A stretch of DNA of 64,000 bases. Origin: Pseudonocardia hydrocarbonoxydans. GTDB taxonomy: Bacteria > Actinomycetota > Actinomycetes > Mycobacteriales > Pseudonocardiaceae. This document shows positions 19,201-28,938 of the stretch, in pieces. Below the pieces are notes generated by a model that did not search any database, had not been told where the DNA came from, and saw only the letters and a program-made list of their open reading frames with translations. Both the position numbers and the translations under genes were made by a program. Position 1 is the first letter of the stretch; each line of letters opens with the position of its first letter. The stretch is taken from assembly GCF_006539565.1 (NCBI RefSeq), contig NZ_BJNG01000020.1, positions 62,001 to 126,000 of the forward strand, written 5' to 3'.

Positions 19201-19487
19201 TGATCGGGATCGACAGCCGCTACCGGCTCGTCGACGGGACGGGGGTGACGCAGCCGCGCTACTCGCACTGGTTCGACGACCTCGGCTGGGACGTGGAGAA
19301 CTACGGCGTCGAACCCGACGTCGAGGTGGTCGTCACCCCGCAGGACTGGGCGGCCGGGCGCGACCCGCAGCTCGACCGGGCCGTGGACCTGGCGCTGGAG
19401 GCCCTCGACCGCACCCCGCCGGTGCAGCCGCCGGACGTCACCACCCGTCCCAGCCGCCGCCGCCCCGCCCTCCCTCCCCGCACCTGA
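16206..19487 (+). CDS. Tricorn-type S41 peptidase
   Basis: A 1093-residue cytosolic-type tricorn protease, thought to trim peptides from the proteasome or other proteases. N-terminal beta-propellers ([27 protein letters not shown] onward) are followed by a Pro/Ala/Asp-rich insert near 520-560, a helical cap, a PDZ domain (about 800-850) and the S41 core. Catalytic elements are GSSHAYVRP (Ser-His, about 753) and [10 protein letters not shown] (nucleophilic Ser-Asp, about 971), then VEPDVEVVV. There is no signal peptide. The GTG lies 6 nt after TACCGT (16194-16199), suggesting leaderless translation and deciding the start over 16164. Confidence 0.92.
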   Translation: MEQPSYLRFPHLRGDTLVLTAEDDVWTVPLAGGRAHRITADAAPVANPRISPDGTRVAWTSWREGGPDVFVTALDGGVARRLTWWGDPRARNLGWASDDEVLGVTSTGYHSPRRTFAFAIPAAGGAPRPLPVGPVGDLVSDGPGTLLLSVLSREPAWWKRYRGGTVGRLWWDAAATGQFVRVAAEVDGQIESPMLVGGRIAFVADHEGWGNLYSIAPNGTDLRRHTDHGGQGAPAFYVRHATADAGRVVYESGGRLWVLDSLDADPRPIDVRLGGPRTAREPYRVSGRVDVAVPDRTGRTSIALVRGTVHRLTHRDGPARTLLAEPGARARLARPLGVDRAVWVDDVLGEEAVCVAPLDPHLGGEPRRSGAGELGRVLELEPSPDGGRVALATHDGRLLLLDAASGELSELARSAEGVEFSGLAWSPDSAWLAFAEPVEQLLTRIVLARVADGELVPVTPSRFLDEEPAFTLDGRYLAFLSRRSFDPIYDEHSFDLTFPASWRPFLVPLAARTPSPFGASPDGRPVGPADEGPADPPAPAPDDPSSPDATAVPAAPDDAAPEVVVDVEGLAGRVVPVPVVEARYSALRAGKDCLLWLRSPVNGVLGDGRAGTSEKPRRTVLERFDLVRRKLDVIADAVDGYAVSGDGTRLLVRDGSTLRVLRTDRSGSGAPDTDGADEYEVDLSRLAVTVDPTASWRQMFDEAARLMRDHFWTADMGDVDWAAERERYRPLVDAVGSHDDLVDLLWELHGELGSSHAYVRPRAHPAGDVPAFLGADLSAAADGWRVERVLPPETSAPGARSPLASPGVDVRAGDVLLEVAGRPVDPVAGPAPLLAGRADTLTEITVRSGDDVRRVVVRPLPDETQLRYQDWVAGRRAYVTERSGGRLGYLHVPDMMAPGWAQLHRDLSREITRDGLVLDVRINGGGHTSQLVVEKLARRVTAWTIARHRPPRTYPVDAPRGPVVAVTDELAGSDGDIVTVALKRRGIATVVGVRTWGGVIGIDSRYRLVDGTGVTQPRYSHWFDDLGWDVENYGVEPDVEVVVTPQDWAAGRDPQLDRAVDLALEALDRTPPVQPPDVTTRPSRRRPALPPRT

Positions 19488-19497
19488 CGCCCCACCC

Positions 19498-19570
19498 CGC
19501 GAGTCCCCCTTATCTCGTCCGCGAGTCCCCGTTTCCCCGTCCGCGAGTCCCCCGTTCTCCGCCCGCGAGT
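19498..19570. repeat. 22-bp tandem repeat array (core CGCGAGT), four copies
   Basis: The core CGCGAGT occurs at 19498, 19520, 19542 and 19564, exactly 22 bp apart. C-rich tracts and partly conserved T/CG positions fill the gaps. The array sits between the tricorn stop and the mfd promoter (TAGGCT at 19666-19671). A related array in opposite orientation lies downstream of the RDD gene. Function unknown. Confidence 0.85.
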
Positions 19571-19759
19571 CGTCGGCTCCGGGCGCGGCGAAGGGGGGCG
19601 GCCGGGCGGCCGGTCGACGTCCGGGGCGGAGTTCCGCCGCCCGGACCCGGCTCGGCGCCCAGGCGTAGGCTGGTCGTGAGACCCCGACCCGGGCCATCTG
19701 TCCCGGGAAGGGGTCTGTTCCGCGTGCGTCCACCCGCCTCGAAGGGGTACCCGAGAACC

Positions 19760-22700
19760 GTGGCCAAGCTCGCCGGTCTGCTCCGCACCGTCCTGCACGA
19801 CTCCGACCTCCGCGCCGTCCTCGACGCCGCCCGCGCCGTCCGCGGCGACGACGTCCCGGCCCTGCGCGTCGAGGGCCCGGCCGCGCTGCGCCCGTTCCTG
19901 GCGGCCGGGTTCGGCGAGGCCGGCCGCACGGTGCTGGCCGTCACCGCCACCGACCGCGAGGCCGAGGACCTCGGCGCCGCGCTGGCCGACCTGATCGACG
20001 CCGACGCCGTGGCGGTGCTGCCGAGCTGGGAGACCCTGCCGCACGAGCGCCTCTCGCCGCGGCCCGACACCGTCGGTCGTCGCCTGTCGATCTTCCGCAG
20101 GCTGGCCGACCCGGCGACGGCGCCGCGCGTGCTGGTCACCGCCGCCCGCAGCCTCATCCAGCCGATCGCGCCCGGCCTGGGCCGGCTGGAACCGGTGCTG
20201 CTGCGCGCCGGGGACACCACCGACTTCGACGCCCTGCTGGAGCGCCTGGTCGAGCTGGCCTACACGCGGGTGGAGATGGTCACCGCGCGCGGGGAGTTCG
20301 CGGTCCGCGGCGGCATCGTCGACGTCTTCCCGCCCACCGCCGAGCACCCGCTGCGTGTGGAGTTCTGGGGTGACGAGGTGAGCGAGCTGCGCACGTTCTC
20401 CGTCGCCGACCAGCGCTCGGTGGCCCCCGTCGACGAGCTGTACGCGCCGGGCTGCCGGGAGCTGCTGCTCACCGCGCCGGTGCGCGAGCGGGCCGCGGCG
20501 CTGGCGACGGTCCACGAGAACAACCCGCCGCTGCGCGAGCTGCTCGACCACCTGGCGCAGGGGATCCCGTCCGAGGGCATGGAGTCGCTGGTCCCGGTGC
20601 TGACCGGCGGCGAGCTGGAGCTGCTCACCGACCTGCTCCCGCCCGACGCGCTGGTGCTCGTCGCCGACCCCGAGCGCGTCCGCACCCGCAGCGCCGACCT
20701 CGTGCGCACCGGGCAGGAGTTCCTGGAGGCCTCCTGGTTCGCCGCCTCCACCGGCGCCGACGCCCCGATCGACGTCGGCGCGTCGGCCTACCGCGACCTG
20801 AACGACGTGCTGCACCACGCGTCGGCCACCGGGCACCCGGTCGTCACGTTCAGCCCGCTGCTGTCCGGCCGGGACGACGCGCTCGCCCCGCCCGTCCACG
20901 AGGTGGAGTCCTACCGCGGCGACACCGACCGCGCCCTGGTCGACCTGCGCGCCCACGTGGCGAGCGGCGGCACCGCGGTGCTCGTCGTCGGCGGCCACGG
21001 CACCGCGCAGCGCAGCCTGGAGCAGCTGAAGGAGGCCGACGTCGCGGCCACGCTCGTCGACGAGCTGACCGAGGACCCCGAGAAGGGGCTCGTCACCGTC
21101 ACCTGCGGGCGGATCGTGCAGGGCTTCACCGCCGGCCCGCTGGTGCTGCTGACCGAGGCCGACCTCACCGGCAACCGCGCCGCCGCCACCGCCCCGACGA
21201 AGATGCCGAGCAAGCGGCGCAACACCGTCGACCTGGTGACGCTCAAGCCCGGCGACCACGTCGTGCACTCCCAGCACGGCATCGGGAAGTTCGTGGAGAT
21301 GAGGGAGCGCACGGTCGGCGGGGCCACCCGCGAGTACCTCGTGCTGGAGTACGCGAGCTCCAAGCGCGGCCAGCCCGCCGACCGGCTGTTCGTCCCCACC
21401 GACTCCCTCGACGAGATCAGCCGCTACGTCGGCGGCGAGATCCCGACGCTGAACAAGCTCGGCGGCGGCGACTGGGCCAAGACCAAGGGCCGCGCCCGTA
21501 AGGCCGTCCGGCAGATCGCGGCGCAGCTCGTGCAGCTCTACGCGGCGCGCCAGTCCGCGCCCGGCCACGCGTTCGCCAAGGACAGCCCGTGGCAGCGCGA
21601 GATGGAGGACGCTTTCCCCTACACCGAGACGCCCGACCAGCTCGCGGCGATCGACGAGGTGAAGGCCGACATGGAGCGCCCGGTCCCGATGGACCGCGTG
21701 ATCTCCGGCGACGTCGGCTTCGGCAAGACCGAGATCGCGGTGCGCGCGGCGTTCAAGGCGGTGCAGGACGGCAAGCAGGTGGCGGTCCTCGTCCCGACGA
21801 CGCTGCTCGCCACCCAGCACCTCGACACGTTCACCGAGCGGATGCGCGCGTTCCCGGTGACGGTGCGGGGGCTGTCGCGGTTCACCGACAACGCCGAGGC
21901 GAAGGAGACGATCACCGGGCTCGCCGACGGCACCGTCGACGTCGTCGTGGGCACGCACCGGCTGCTGCAGAGCGGCGTGCGGTGGAAGGACCTGGGCCTG
22001 GTCATCGTCGACGAGGAGCAGCGCTTCGGCGTGGAGCACAAGGAGCACATCACCGCGCTGCGCACCCACGTCGACGTGCTGACGCTGTCGGCCACGCCGA
22101 TCCCGCGCACGCTGGAGATGAGCCTGGCCGGCATCCGCGAGATGTCGACGATCACGACCCCGCCCGAGGACCGCCACCCCACGCTCACCTACGTCGGGGC
22201 CTACGACACCAAGCAGGTGGCCGCGGCGATCCGGCGCGAGCTGCTGCGCGACGGGCAGGTGTTCTACGTCCACAACCGCGTGTCGACGATCGACAAGGCG
22301 GCGAAGACGATCCGCGACCTCGTCCCCGAGGCCCGGATCGCCGTGGCGCACGGGCAGATGAACGAGGACCTGCTCGAGCGGACCGTCAACGGCTTCTGGC
22401 ACAACGAGTTCGACGTGCTGGTCTGCACCACGATCGTCGAGAACGGCCTCGACATCTCCAACGCCAACACCCTGATCGTCGAGCGCTCGGACACCCTCGG
22501 GCTCTCCCAGCTGCACCAGCTCCGCGGCCGCGTCGGCCGCGGGCGCGAGCGCGGGTACGCCTACTTCCTGTTCCCGCCCGAGCACCCGCTCACCGAGACC
22601 GCGCACGACCGGCTCGCCACCATCGCCCAGCACTCCGAGCTTGGCGCGGGCGCGGCCGTCGCGATGAAGGACCTGGAGATCCGGGGCGCGGGCAACATCC

Positions 22701-23308
22701 TGGGCGCCGAGCAGTCCGGGCACATCGCGGGCGTCGGGTTCGACCTCTACATCCGGCTGGTCGGCGAGGCCGTCGCGGCGTTCCGGCAGCAGGCCGGGGC
22801 CGGGGCGGGTGAGGAGGACGAGCCGCTCACCGAGGTGCGCGTCGACCTGCCGATCGACGCCCACGTGCCGCACGACTACGTGACGGGCGAGCGGTTGCGC
22901 CTGGAGGTCTACCGCAAGATCGCCGAGGCGGGCGACGCCGACGCGCTCGACCGGATCGTCGAGGAGCTGACCGACCGCTACGGCGAGCCGCCGCAGCCGG
23001 TGCGCAACCTGCTGGCGGTCGCCGCGTTCCGGCAGACCTGCCGCGCGCTGGGCGTCGGCGAGGTCGCGGTGGCGGGCAACGGGATCCGGGTCGGCCCGGT
23101 CGACCTCCTCGACTCCGGGCAGCTGCGGCTGAACCGGCTCTACCCGAAGTCGCAGTACAAGGCGGCCGCACGGGCCGTCCTCGTGCCGAAGCCGGTGGCC
23201 GGTGGCCGGATCGGCGGAGCGCCGCTGCGTGACGTCGAGCTTCTGGAGTGGTGCACCCGGCTGGTGCACGACCTCGTCACCCCGGCGACGGCCCCGGCCG
23301 CCGGGTAA
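19760..23308 (+). CDS. mfd: Transcription-repair coupling factor
   Basis: An approximately 1182-residue Mfd that displaces stalled RNA polymerase and recruits UvrA. Order: UvrB-like N-terminal module ([23 protein letters not shown]), RNA-polymerase-interacting domain ([20 protein letters not shown]), translocase with Walker [48 protein letters not shown], and the C-terminal TRCF domain ([19 protein letters not shown]). A TAGGCT -10 lies at 19666-19671. Three in-frame GTGs (19676, 19724, 19760) are possible. I chose 19760 because AKLAGLL matches typical Mfd N-termini. An AAGGGG tract lies 12 nt upstream, which is weak spacing. Confidence 0.96.
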   Translation: MAKLAGLLRTVLHDSDLRAVLDAARAVRGDDVPALRVEGPAALRPFLAAGFGEAGRTVLAVTATDREAEDLGAALADLIDADAVAVLPSWETLPHERLSPRPDTVGRRLSIFRRLADPATAPRVLVTAARSLIQPIAPGLGRLEPVLLRAGDTTDFDALLERLVELAYTRVEMVTARGEFAVRGGIVDVFPPTAEHPLRVEFWGDEVSELRTFSVADQRSVAPVDELYAPGCRELLLTAPVRERAAALATVHENNPPLRELLDHLAQGIPSEGMESLVPVLTGGELELLTDLLPPDALVLVADPERVRTRSADLVRTGQEFLEASWFAASTGADAPIDVGASAYRDLNDVLHHASATGHPVVTFSPLLSGRDDALAPPVHEVESYRGDTDRALVDLRAHVASGGTAVLVVGGHGTAQRSLEQLKEADVAATLVDELTEDPEKGLVTVTCGRIVQGFTAGPLVLLTEADLTGNRAAATAPTKMPSKRRNTVDLVTLKPGDHVVHSQHGIGKFVEMRERTVGGATREYLVLEYASSKRGQPADRLFVPTDSLDEISRYVGGEIPTLNKLGGGDWAKTKGRARKAVRQIAAQLVQLYAARQSAPGHAFAKDSPWQREMEDAFPYTETPDQLAAIDEVKADMERPVPMDRVISGDVGFGKTEIAVRAAFKAVQDGKQVAVLVPTTLLATQHLDTFTERMRAFPVTVRGLSRFTDNAEAKETITGLADGTVDVVVGTHRLLQSGVRWKDLGLVIVDEEQRFGVEHKEHITALRTHVDVLTLSATPIPRTLEMSLAGIREMSTITTPPEDRHPTLTYVGAYDTKQVAAAIRRELLRDGQVFYVHNRVSTIDKAAKTIRDLVPEARIAVAHGQMNEDLLERTVNGFWHNEFDVLVCTTIVENGLDISNANTLIVERSDTLGLSQLHQLRGRVGRGRERGYAYFLFPPEHPLTETAHDRLATIAQHSELGAGAAVAMKDLEIRGAGNILGAEQSGHIAGVGFDLYIRLVGEAVAAFRQQAGAGAGEEDEPLTEVRVDLPIDAHVPHDYVTGERLRLEVYRKIAEAGDADALDRIVEELTDRYGEPPQPVRNLLAVAAFRQTCRALGVGEVAVAGNGIRVGPVDLLDSGQLRLNRLYPKSQYKAAARAVLVPKPVAGGRIGGAPLRDVELLEWCTRLVHDLVTPATAPAAG

Positions 23309-23393
23309 CGCTGCGGGACGGGGGGCGAGAACACAGGCGGGACCGGGGCCGGATCGTGGCGCACCGGCCGATCCGCAGCCCCGGGAGGACCCC

Positions 23394-24086
23394 GTGAACG
23401 GCACGCCACCGCCCGCCCAGCCCTCCGGCCGGCCCGGATCCCCTCCCGGCTACGGACCCTGGCCCGGTCACGCGGCCCCTCCCGGTCACGGCGCGCAGCC
23501 CGGTCACGGCGCTGCCCGGCCGGCCTACGGTCCGCCGCCCGGCGGTGTTCCCGCGTACGGCGCCGCGCCCGCCGGATACCCCCAGCCCGGTCACGCGCAG
23601 CCCGGCTACCCCCAGCCCGGTTACGCGCCCCCCGGCTATCCGCAGCCCGGCCTCGGCGGTTCGTCGGCCGGCGCCGGCTACGCCGACTGGGGCCGCCGCG
23701 TCCTCGCCCTGTTGATCGACGGGGCGATCCCGGCGGCGGTGGTCCTGCTGGTGGTCCTGCCGCTGACGGTCATCGGCGACCTCGCCCTGCTGCTGACCGT
23801 CGGCGGGGTCGCCTACCTGGCTGTGTTCGCGTTCGCCATCTGGAACAGCGGCTACCGCCAGGGCACCACCGGTCAGAGCATCGGGAAGAAGGTCATCGGC
23901 ATCCGGCTCGTCCGGGCGCAGGACCGGCAGCCGGTGGGGTTCGGACCGGCCGTCGGCCGCCAGCTGCTGCACGTCGTCGATGCGATCCCGTTCTACCTCG
24001 GCTACCTGTGGCCGCTGTGGGACGACCGGAAGCAGACGTTCGCCGACAAGATCTGCGACACCGTCGTGGTACCCGCCGACCGCTGA
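23394..24086 (+). CDS. RDD family membrane protein with Pro/Gly/Tyr-rich N-terminus
   Basis: A 230-residue protein. The first about 95 residues are low-complexity repeats of the PGYPQPG/PGHG type. An RDD domain follows: ADWGRRVLALLIDGAIPAAVVLLVVL, a second membrane segment LLLTVGGVAYLAVFAFAIW, then GYRQGTTGQSIGKKVIGIRLVRAQDRQPVGFG and a final segment near VVDAIPFYLGYLWPLWDD. RDD proteins are common in actinobacteria and of uncertain, perhaps transport, role. GTG start with GGGAGG 5 nt upstream. It follows mfd by 85 bp. Confidence 0.88.
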   Translation: MNGTPPPAQPSGRPGSPPGYGPWPGHAAPPGHGAQPGHGAARPAYGPPPGGVPAYGAAPAGYPQPGHAQPGYPQPGYAPPGYPQPGLGGSSAGAGYADWGRRVLALLIDGAIPAAVVLLVVLPLTVIGDLALLLTVGGVAYLAVFAFAIWNSGYRQGTTGQSIGKKVIGIRLVRAQDRQPVGFGPAVGRQLLHVVDAIPFYLGYLWPLWDDRKQTFADKICDTVVVPADR

Positions 24087-24101
24087 CCACCTCCACCCGC
24101 G

Positions 24102-24152
24102 TCTCGTGGGCGGGAAACCCGCGACTCGCGGGCGGAAATCGGGGGACTCGCG
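24102..24152. repeat. 22-bp tandem array, inverted relative to the 19498 array
   Basis: ACTCGCG, the reverse complement of the CGCGAGT core, occurs at 24124 and 24146. A degenerate copy (TCTCGTG) lies at 24102, again with exact 22-bp spacing. The array fills the gap between the RDD gene and the SurA-like lipoprotein, so the two arrays bracket mfd-RDD in inverted orientation. Confidence 0.8.
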
Positions 24153-24174
24153 GGGGCGTGAGAGGGTGGGCGCC

Positions 24175-25098
24175 GTGCGTAGGCAGGTGGGACGGGTCGT
24201 GGCCGCGGTGGCGGTCGTGGGCGCGATGGTCAGCGGGTGCGGCACCGGTCCGAGCCAGGCGGGCTCGGCGGCGATCGTCGGCTCCGAGGCGATCGCTCTG
24301 GGCACGGTGCAGGACCAGATCGCGATCGCGCTGGGCCCGGACAAGGCGGAGGCGGTGCAGGGCCGCAACCAGGGCGCGGGCGGTGGTTACGGGCCGTCGC
24401 AGGTTGCCCGCGAGATCGTCACGAGCGCGATCCTCGGCGACCTCCTGGACCGCCGCACCGCCGAGGAGGGCATCGTGATCAGCGACGCCGACCTCGACGC
24501 GGCGCTGGCCACGGCCGGCAGCCCCGAGGACCTGGCCCGCTCCTCGCTCTACACCCCCGAGGTGCAGCGCGAGAAGATCCGCGACGACCTGGCCGCCGCC
24601 GCGCTGGCCGCGCGCTACGTCGACCGCCTCGCCGTCACCCTCGAGTTCGTCGCCGTCCCGTCGGAGGAGGAGGCGATCGGGGCCGCGCGGGCCGTGGTCG
24701 CCGGCGGGGCCGACGCCGAGGCCGTGTTCGCCGGGGCCCCCGCCGAGCAGCGCGCCCAGCAGGTGCGGGCCGGCGACAACGCGGCGCTGGCCACGTCGTT
24801 CGCGTTCGGCACCGAGGCCGGCTCGGTCGTCGTGCTGCGCCCCGCGCAGGACGGCGCGCCGTGGACCGTCATCCGGATCCTGGACCGCACCACCGACCTG
24901 CCCCCCGAGGGCCCGGCCGCGGTCGACCGCCTCTCGCAGACCGACCTCCAGCTCATCGGCTACCGCCTGCTCCAGCCCGACGCCCAGGAGCTGGGGGTGC
25001 AGGTCAACCCCCGGTTCGGGGTGTGGGACCCGATCCAGCTCGCCGTCGTCGGGCAGGAGCAGACGGCCGGCACCATCCTGTCGCCCGCCTCGCCGTGA
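24175..25098 (+). CDS. SurA N-terminal-like lipoprotein
   Basis: A 307-residue lipoprotein (signal RVVAAVAVVGAMVSGCGTG, lipobox VSGC). The mature part resembles the helical SurA_N/peptidyl-prolyl isomerase chaperone fold: SAAIVGSEAIALGTVQDQIAIALG, a long charged helical middle, then a parvulin-position region without clear isomerase motifs. A folding role for exported proteins is inferred only from that resemblance. GTG start; no strong ribosome-binding site. The TGA overlaps the mazG GTG by 4 bp, so the two are cotranslated. Confidence 0.75.
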   Translation: MRRQVGRVVAAVAVVGAMVSGCGTGPSQAGSAAIVGSEAIALGTVQDQIAIALGPDKAEAVQGRNQGAGGGYGPSQVAREIVTSAILGDLLDRRTAEEGIVISDADLDAALATAGSPEDLARSSLYTPEVQREKIRDDLAAAALAARYVDRLAVTLEFVAVPSEEEAIGAARAVVAGGADAEAVFAGAPAEQRAQQVRAGDNAALATSFAFGTEAGSVVVLRPAQDGAPWTVIRILDRTTDLPPEGPAAVDRLSQTDLQLIGYRLLQPDAQELGVQVNPRFGVWDPIQLAVVGQEQTAGTILSPASP

Positions 25099-25787
25099 CC
25101 GACTCCCCGCTGCTGCACGCCGTCGAGGTGATGGACCGGCTGCGCTCGCCCGGCGGCTGTCCCTGGGACGCCGAGCAGACCCACGCCTCGCTGCTGCAGT
25201 ACCTGGTCGAGGAGTGCTACGAGCTGTACCAGGCGGTCGAGGACGGCGACCGCGCCGCGATCCGCGAGGAGCTGGGCGACGTCCTGCTGCAGGTCCTGTT
25301 CCACGCCCGCGTGGCCGCCGAGGGGCCCGAGCCGTTCACCATCGACGACGTCGCGGCCGACCTCGTCGCGAAGCTGGTCGGGCGGCACCCGCACGTGTTC
25401 GCGGGCACGGAGCGCGTCGACACCGCGGAGCGGCAGGAGCACCGCTGGGAGGAGCTCAAGCGGGCGGAGAAGCAGCGGGAGTCCAGCGTCGACGGGGTCG
25501 CCACCGCGCAGCCCGCGATCGCGCTCGCCGCGAAGCTCGCGGGGCGCACCTCGCGTGCCGGGCTGCCGCCGGAGCTGCTGCCGTCCGGGAGCGGCGTGGG
25601 GGAGCAGCTGTTCGCGCTCGCCGCCCGCGCGAAGCTCGCCGGGATCGACCCCGAGGCCGAGCTGCGCACCACCGCCCGCCGCTTCGACGCCGACGTGCGC
25701 GCCGCGGAGTCCGCCGCCCGCGACGCCGGTCTCGACCCCCACGCCCTCGACGAGCAGGCGTGGCTGCGGTTCTGGCCCGGTCGCTGA
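25095..25787 (+). CDS. mazG: Nucleoside triphosphate pyrophosphohydrolase
   Basis: A 230-residue MazG that removes pyrophosphate from (d)NTPs, including damaged ones. The N-terminal MazG core is RLRSPGGCPWDAEQTHASLLQYLVEE. Metal-binding acidic residues lie in EECYEL and EELGDVLLQVLFHA (ExxE...ExxD). The C-terminal half is more divergent, as in mycobacterial MazG. The GTG overlaps the upstream lipoprotein stop by 4 bp. In mycobacteria mazG likewise lies between mfd and lpqU. Confidence 0.93.
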   Translation: MTDSPLLHAVEVMDRLRSPGGCPWDAEQTHASLLQYLVEECYELYQAVEDGDRAAIREELGDVLLQVLFHARVAAEGPEPFTIDDVAADLVAKLVGRHPHVFAGTERVDTAERQEHRWEELKRAEKQRESSVDGVATAQPAIALAAKLAGRTSRAGLPPELLPSGSGVGEQLFALAARAKLAGIDPEAELRTTARRFDADVRAAESAARDAGLDPHALDEQAWLRFWPGR

Positions 25788-25827
25788 TCCGCCGCCCGGC
25801 CCCCGGGACCGGGCTAGTCTGGACGCG

Positions 25828-26598
25828 GTGAACCGCCGTCCCGTCCGTCGTTCCGCCGCCGGGGTGCTCGCCGCGCTCGTCGCGTCCGCCGTGGTGATCG
25901 CGTTCCTGGTCGCCGTCGTCGTCGGCGCGCAGGGGGAGCGTGGCCGCGGCGGGGACGGGCTGGTCGCCGCCGACGTCGACCGCGACACCCCCGTCGCCCA
26001 GGACGCCCCGCTGCCCGCGGACGTCGACCTCGGCAGCTGGGCGGAGGCGACCGCCGAGCGCACCGGCGTCCCCTCGCGCGCGGTGCGGGCCTACGGCGCG
26101 GCGGAGCTGGCGCAACGCGCCGACACCCCGGACTGCCGGCTGTCCTGGACGACGCTGGCCGCCGTCGCCCGCGTCGAGTCCGACCACGGGAACCTGGGCC
26201 GGTCGAGCCTGGGCGCCGACGGGGTGCCGAGCCCGCGGATCGTCGGGGTGCCCCTCGACGGCTCCGACGGCGTCCGCGAGATCCTCGACACCGACGGCGG
26301 CGCGCTCGACGGCGACACCGTGCACGACCGCGCCGTCGGACCGCTGCAGTTCCTGCCGACGACCTGGGAGCTGTACGGCGCCGACGGCGACGGCGACGGC
26401 GTGCGCGACCCCCACCAGATCGACGACGCCGCCCGCGGTGCCGCCGCCTACCTGTGCGCCGACGGCCGCGACACCGCCGACGGCGCCGGATGGTGGGACG
26501 GCGTGCTCACCTACAACCGCTCCGGCGAGTACGCCCGGCTGGTCTGGGCCGCGGCCGACCGCTACGCGAACGCCGCTCAGGCCTCCAACAGCGACTGA
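25828..26598 (+). CDS. Lytic transglycosylase-like protein (LpqU type)
   Basis: A 256-residue exported protein. An N-terminal signal/anchor (AAGVLAALVASAVVIAFLVAVVVGA) is followed by an SLT-like fold: WTTLAAVARVESDHGNLG with the catalytic Glu in RVESDHG, VGPLQFLPTTWELYG, ARGAAAYLCADGRDTADG and VLTYNRSGEYARLV. It should cleave peptidoglycan to 1,6-anhydromuramyl products. No lipobox Cys is seen, unlike LpqU. The GTG lies 7 nt after TAGTCT (25815-25820), so it is probably leaderless. Its last 22 bp overlap the end of convergent efeB. Confidence 0.87.
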   Translation: MNRRPVRRSAAGVLAALVASAVVIAFLVAVVVGAQGERGRGGDGLVAADVDRDTPVAQDAPLPADVDLGSWAEATAERTGVPSRAVRAYGAAELAQRADTPDCRLSWTTLAAVARVESDHGNLGRSSLGADGVPSPRIVGVPLDGSDGVREILDTDGGALDGDTVHDRAVGPLQFLPTTWELYGADGDGDGVRDPHQIDDAARGAAAYLCADGRDTADGAGWWDGVLTYNRSGEYARLVWAAADRYANAAQASNSD

Positions 26599-27803
26599 CC
26601 CCAGTACCCGCCCCCGCCCAGCCCCGCGGGGCAGGCGAACACGGCCGACCCGGTGTGCTCGATGTACTCCATGAGCACGTCGGCGTCGGCCAGCGCGCGC
26701 TGCATGGGCACGAACTGGGCCTGCGGGTCGCGCATGAACGCCACGAAGAACAGGCCGGCGTCCAGGTGGCCCTGGCCGTCGCTGCCGTCGACGAAGTTGT
26801 AGCCGCGGCGCAGGATCTTCACCCCGCCCAGCGCCTGCGCCGACGCCAGCCGGATGTGCGCGTTCTGCGCGATCCGCGGCTCGCCGGTCCCGTCGACGGC
26901 GGCGTAGTCGGCGAGGTCGAACTCGGCCGTGCCGCCCAGCGGCGCCCCCACCCCCTTGGTCCGCCCGATGATCGTCTCCTGCTCGGCCAGCGACGTGCGG
27001 TCCCAGATCTCCACGTGCATCCGGATCCGCCGGGCCACCAGGTAGGTGCCGCCGTCGAGCCAGGCCGGTCCGTCGCCGGGGGCCACCCACACCTGCTCGC
27101 GCAGGTCGTCGGGGTCCTCGGCCTTGACGTTGTGGGTGCCGTCCTTGAACCCGAACAGGTTGCGCGGGGTGGCCTGCGACGTCGACGTCGAGGACGTGCG
27201 CCCGAACCCGAGCTGGGACCACCGCACCGCCGTGACGCCGAACCCCATACGCACGAGGTTGCGCACGGCGTGCACGGCGACCTGGGGGTCGTCGGAGCAG
27301 GCCTGGACGCACAGGTCGCCGCCGGAGAGCGCGGGATCGAGCTGGTCGCCGCGGAACGGCGGCAGCGCGGCCAGCGCGGGCGGCACCAGCGAGGGGTCCA
27401 GACCGAGCTTCGCGAACAGCGACGCCCCCACGCCGAAGGTGAGGGTGAGCGCCGCCGGCGGGAGGCCGAGTGCCTCCCCGGTGTCGTCGGGAGGGGAGTT
27501 CGGGTTGCCGCCGGTGGCCCCGCCCGGGGTGGTCTCCGCGCCCGCGGTCATCCGTTCGGCGGCCGCGGTCCAGCGCCGCAGCAGGTCCGCCACCTCCGCG
27601 CGGTCGGCGGTCACCACGTCGAGGCTGACGAAGTGCAGGCGGTCCTGGGCCGGGGTGACGATCCCGGCCTGGTGCTCGCCGCGGAACGGCACGACCCCGT
27701 CCGGCACGGGGGTCGCGGCGGGCGCACCGCACGCGGCACCCAGCGCGCCCATCCCGACCGCGGCGGCCCCGGCCCCCAGCAGCCTGCGCCGGGACAGCGT
27801 CAT
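26577..27803 (-). CDS. efeB: Dyp-type peroxidase, deferrochelatase subunit
   Basis: A 408-residue Tat-exported heme peroxidase. The signal contains SRRRLLGAGAAAVGMGALGAACG (twin Arg, with a Cys that could also be lipidated). The Dyp hallmark is FGFKDGTHN (GXXDG). EfeB helps oxidise or extract iron for EfeUO. A Gly/Pro/Asn-rich insert lies near 95-110. The ATG overlaps the efeO stop by 4 bp (ATGA). Third gene of efeUOB; its 3' end runs 22 bp into the convergent transglycosylase gene. Confidence 0.94.
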   Translation of the reverse strand: MTLSRRRLLGAGAAAVGMGALGAACGAPAATPVPDGVVPFRGEHQAGIVTPAQDRLHFVSLDVVTADRAEVADLLRRWTAAAERMTAGAETTPGGATGGNPNSPPDDTGEALGLPPAALTLTFGVGASLFAKLGLDPSLVPPALAALPPFRGDQLDPALSGGDLCVQACSDDPQVAVHAVRNLVRMGFGVTAVRWSQLGFGRTSSTSTSQATPRNLFGFKDGTHNVKAEDPDDLREQVWVAPGDGPAWLDGGTYLVARRIRMHVEIWDRTSLAEQETIIGRTKGVGAPLGGTAEFDLADYAAVDGTGEPRIAQNAHIRLASAQALGGVKILRRGYNFVDGSDGQGHLDAGLFFVAFMRDPQAQFVPMQRALADADVLMEYIEHTGSAVFACPAGLGGGGYWGQSLLEA

Positions 27804-28930
27804 GCGGACACGACCCCGGCCACCTGGCTCACCGGCTCGCCCAGCGCGTCGACCGCGTCGGACATGGCGCGGACGTCGTCGGGGGTCAGCGCGGTGTAGA
27901 GCACGAACCCGTCGCCGTCGCGGTAGTCCTCCAGCAGCGCGTCGACGGCGGCGAAGCGCTCGTCGAGCAGCGCGCCGAGCTCGGGATCGCGCTCGTCGAT
28001 CACCGGGCGCAGCGCCGCGACGGCGCCCCGCGACCCGTCGACGTTGGCGCGGAAGTCCCACAGGTCGGTGTGCGAGTAGCGGTTCTCCTCACCGGTGATC
28101 TTGCCGGTGGCGACCTCGTCGAGGAGTTCCTTCGCGCCGTTGGCCAGGCTCAGCGGCGTCAGCTCGACGGTCGGCACGCGGCCGGCGAGCTCGGTGATGT
28201 CGGCCATCAGCCGGTCGGCGACCGCGGCGGAGTCGGGCTGCAGCCCGTCCTGCCACAGGTCGCGCTCCAGGCGGTGGAAGCCGGTGAACTCGACGCCGGG
28301 CTCCCCGTCGTCGCGCCCGTCGATGCGGGGGTCGAGGTCGCCGAAGGACTCCGCGACCGGCTCGATGCGCTCCCAGTAGGTGCGGGCGACCGGGTACAGC
28401 GCCTGCGCGCCCGCGACGTCGCCGGCCTTGACCGCGTCGGTGAACTCCTGCGTCCTGGGCACCAGCGCCTCGACCTGGGAGGCCACGTAGCGGGCGTACC
28501 CGGCGGTGGCCTCGGCGAGCCGGGTGTCGGTGTCGACGGAGCGCTGCGCCGAGCCGGTGACGGTGAACGCGCCGCGGATGCCGTCGCCGACCATGCCGGG
28601 CTTGCACGCGGTCTCGTACACGCCGCCGTCGGGGACCTCGACGATCAGCTGCCGGCTGAGCCCCGGGCCGATGTTCTCGACCTCGCCCATGATCCGGCCG
28701 CCGGTGGCGTACAGGTAGAACTCGGTGACCGTGGAGCCGGTGTTGGTGATGTCGAAGGAGATCGTGCCGGCCGCCGCCTCGGTGGCGCCGAGCTCGCAGG
28801 CGTCGTCGGAGGCCGTCACGCTGATCGGCCCGCCCTCCCCGGTGTCGGGTGCGGGGGCGGTGCTGACGCAGCCGGTGAGGGCGAGGCCGGCCACCGAGAG
28901 CCCGGCGAGGGCGAGGGTCGTGCGGGACAT
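27800..28930 (-). CDS. efeO: Iron uptake lipoprotein EfeO (cupredoxin + M75 domain)
   Basis: A 376-residue exported iron-binding component. The lipobox is GLALTGCVS. A cupredoxin-like N-terminal domain (ISVTASDDACELGATEAAAGTISFDITNTGS...) is followed by the M75 peptidase-like domain with the metal motif GFHRLERDLW (HXXE). I chose the second Met (MSRTTLALAG) because AGGAGA lies 6 nt before it. The Met four codons earlier overlaps the efeU stop (ATGA) but lacks a ribosome-binding site. Middle gene of the iron operon. Confidence 0.93.
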   Translation of the reverse strand: MSRTTLALAGLSVAGLALTGCVSTAPAPDTGEGGPISVTASDDACELGATEAAAGTISFDITNTGSTVTEFYLYATGGRIMGEVENIGPGLSRQLIVEVPDGGVYETACKPGMVGDGIRGAFTVTGSAQRSVDTDTRLAEATAGYARYVASQVEALVPRTQEFTDAVKAGDVAGAQALYPVARTYWERIEPVAESFGDLDPRIDGRDDGEPGVEFTGFHRLERDLWQDGLQPDSAAVADRLMADITELAGRVPTVELTPLSLANGAKELLDEVATGKITGEENRYSHTDLWDFRANVDGSRGAVAALRPVIDERDPELGALLDERFAAVDALLEDYRDGDGFVLYTALTPDDVRAMSDAVDALGEPVSQVAGVVSA

Positions 28931-28938
28931 GGTTCTCC

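Noticed and set aside
19498..19570. CRISPR array
   Set aside because: The repeats are only about 8 bp conserved at 22-bp spacing, with no 25-35-bp repeats, unique spacers or cas genes.
14916..19733. 1605-codon minus-strand frame
   Set aside because: Only the last about 407 codons (lipoprotein from 16139) look like a protein. The rest is antisense of the tricorn gene.
19301..23404. 1367-codon open frame on the minus strand
   Set aside because: It mirrors mfd almost exactly, is rich in Arg/Asp/Val/Gly with no domain, and arises from GC-biased codon thirds.
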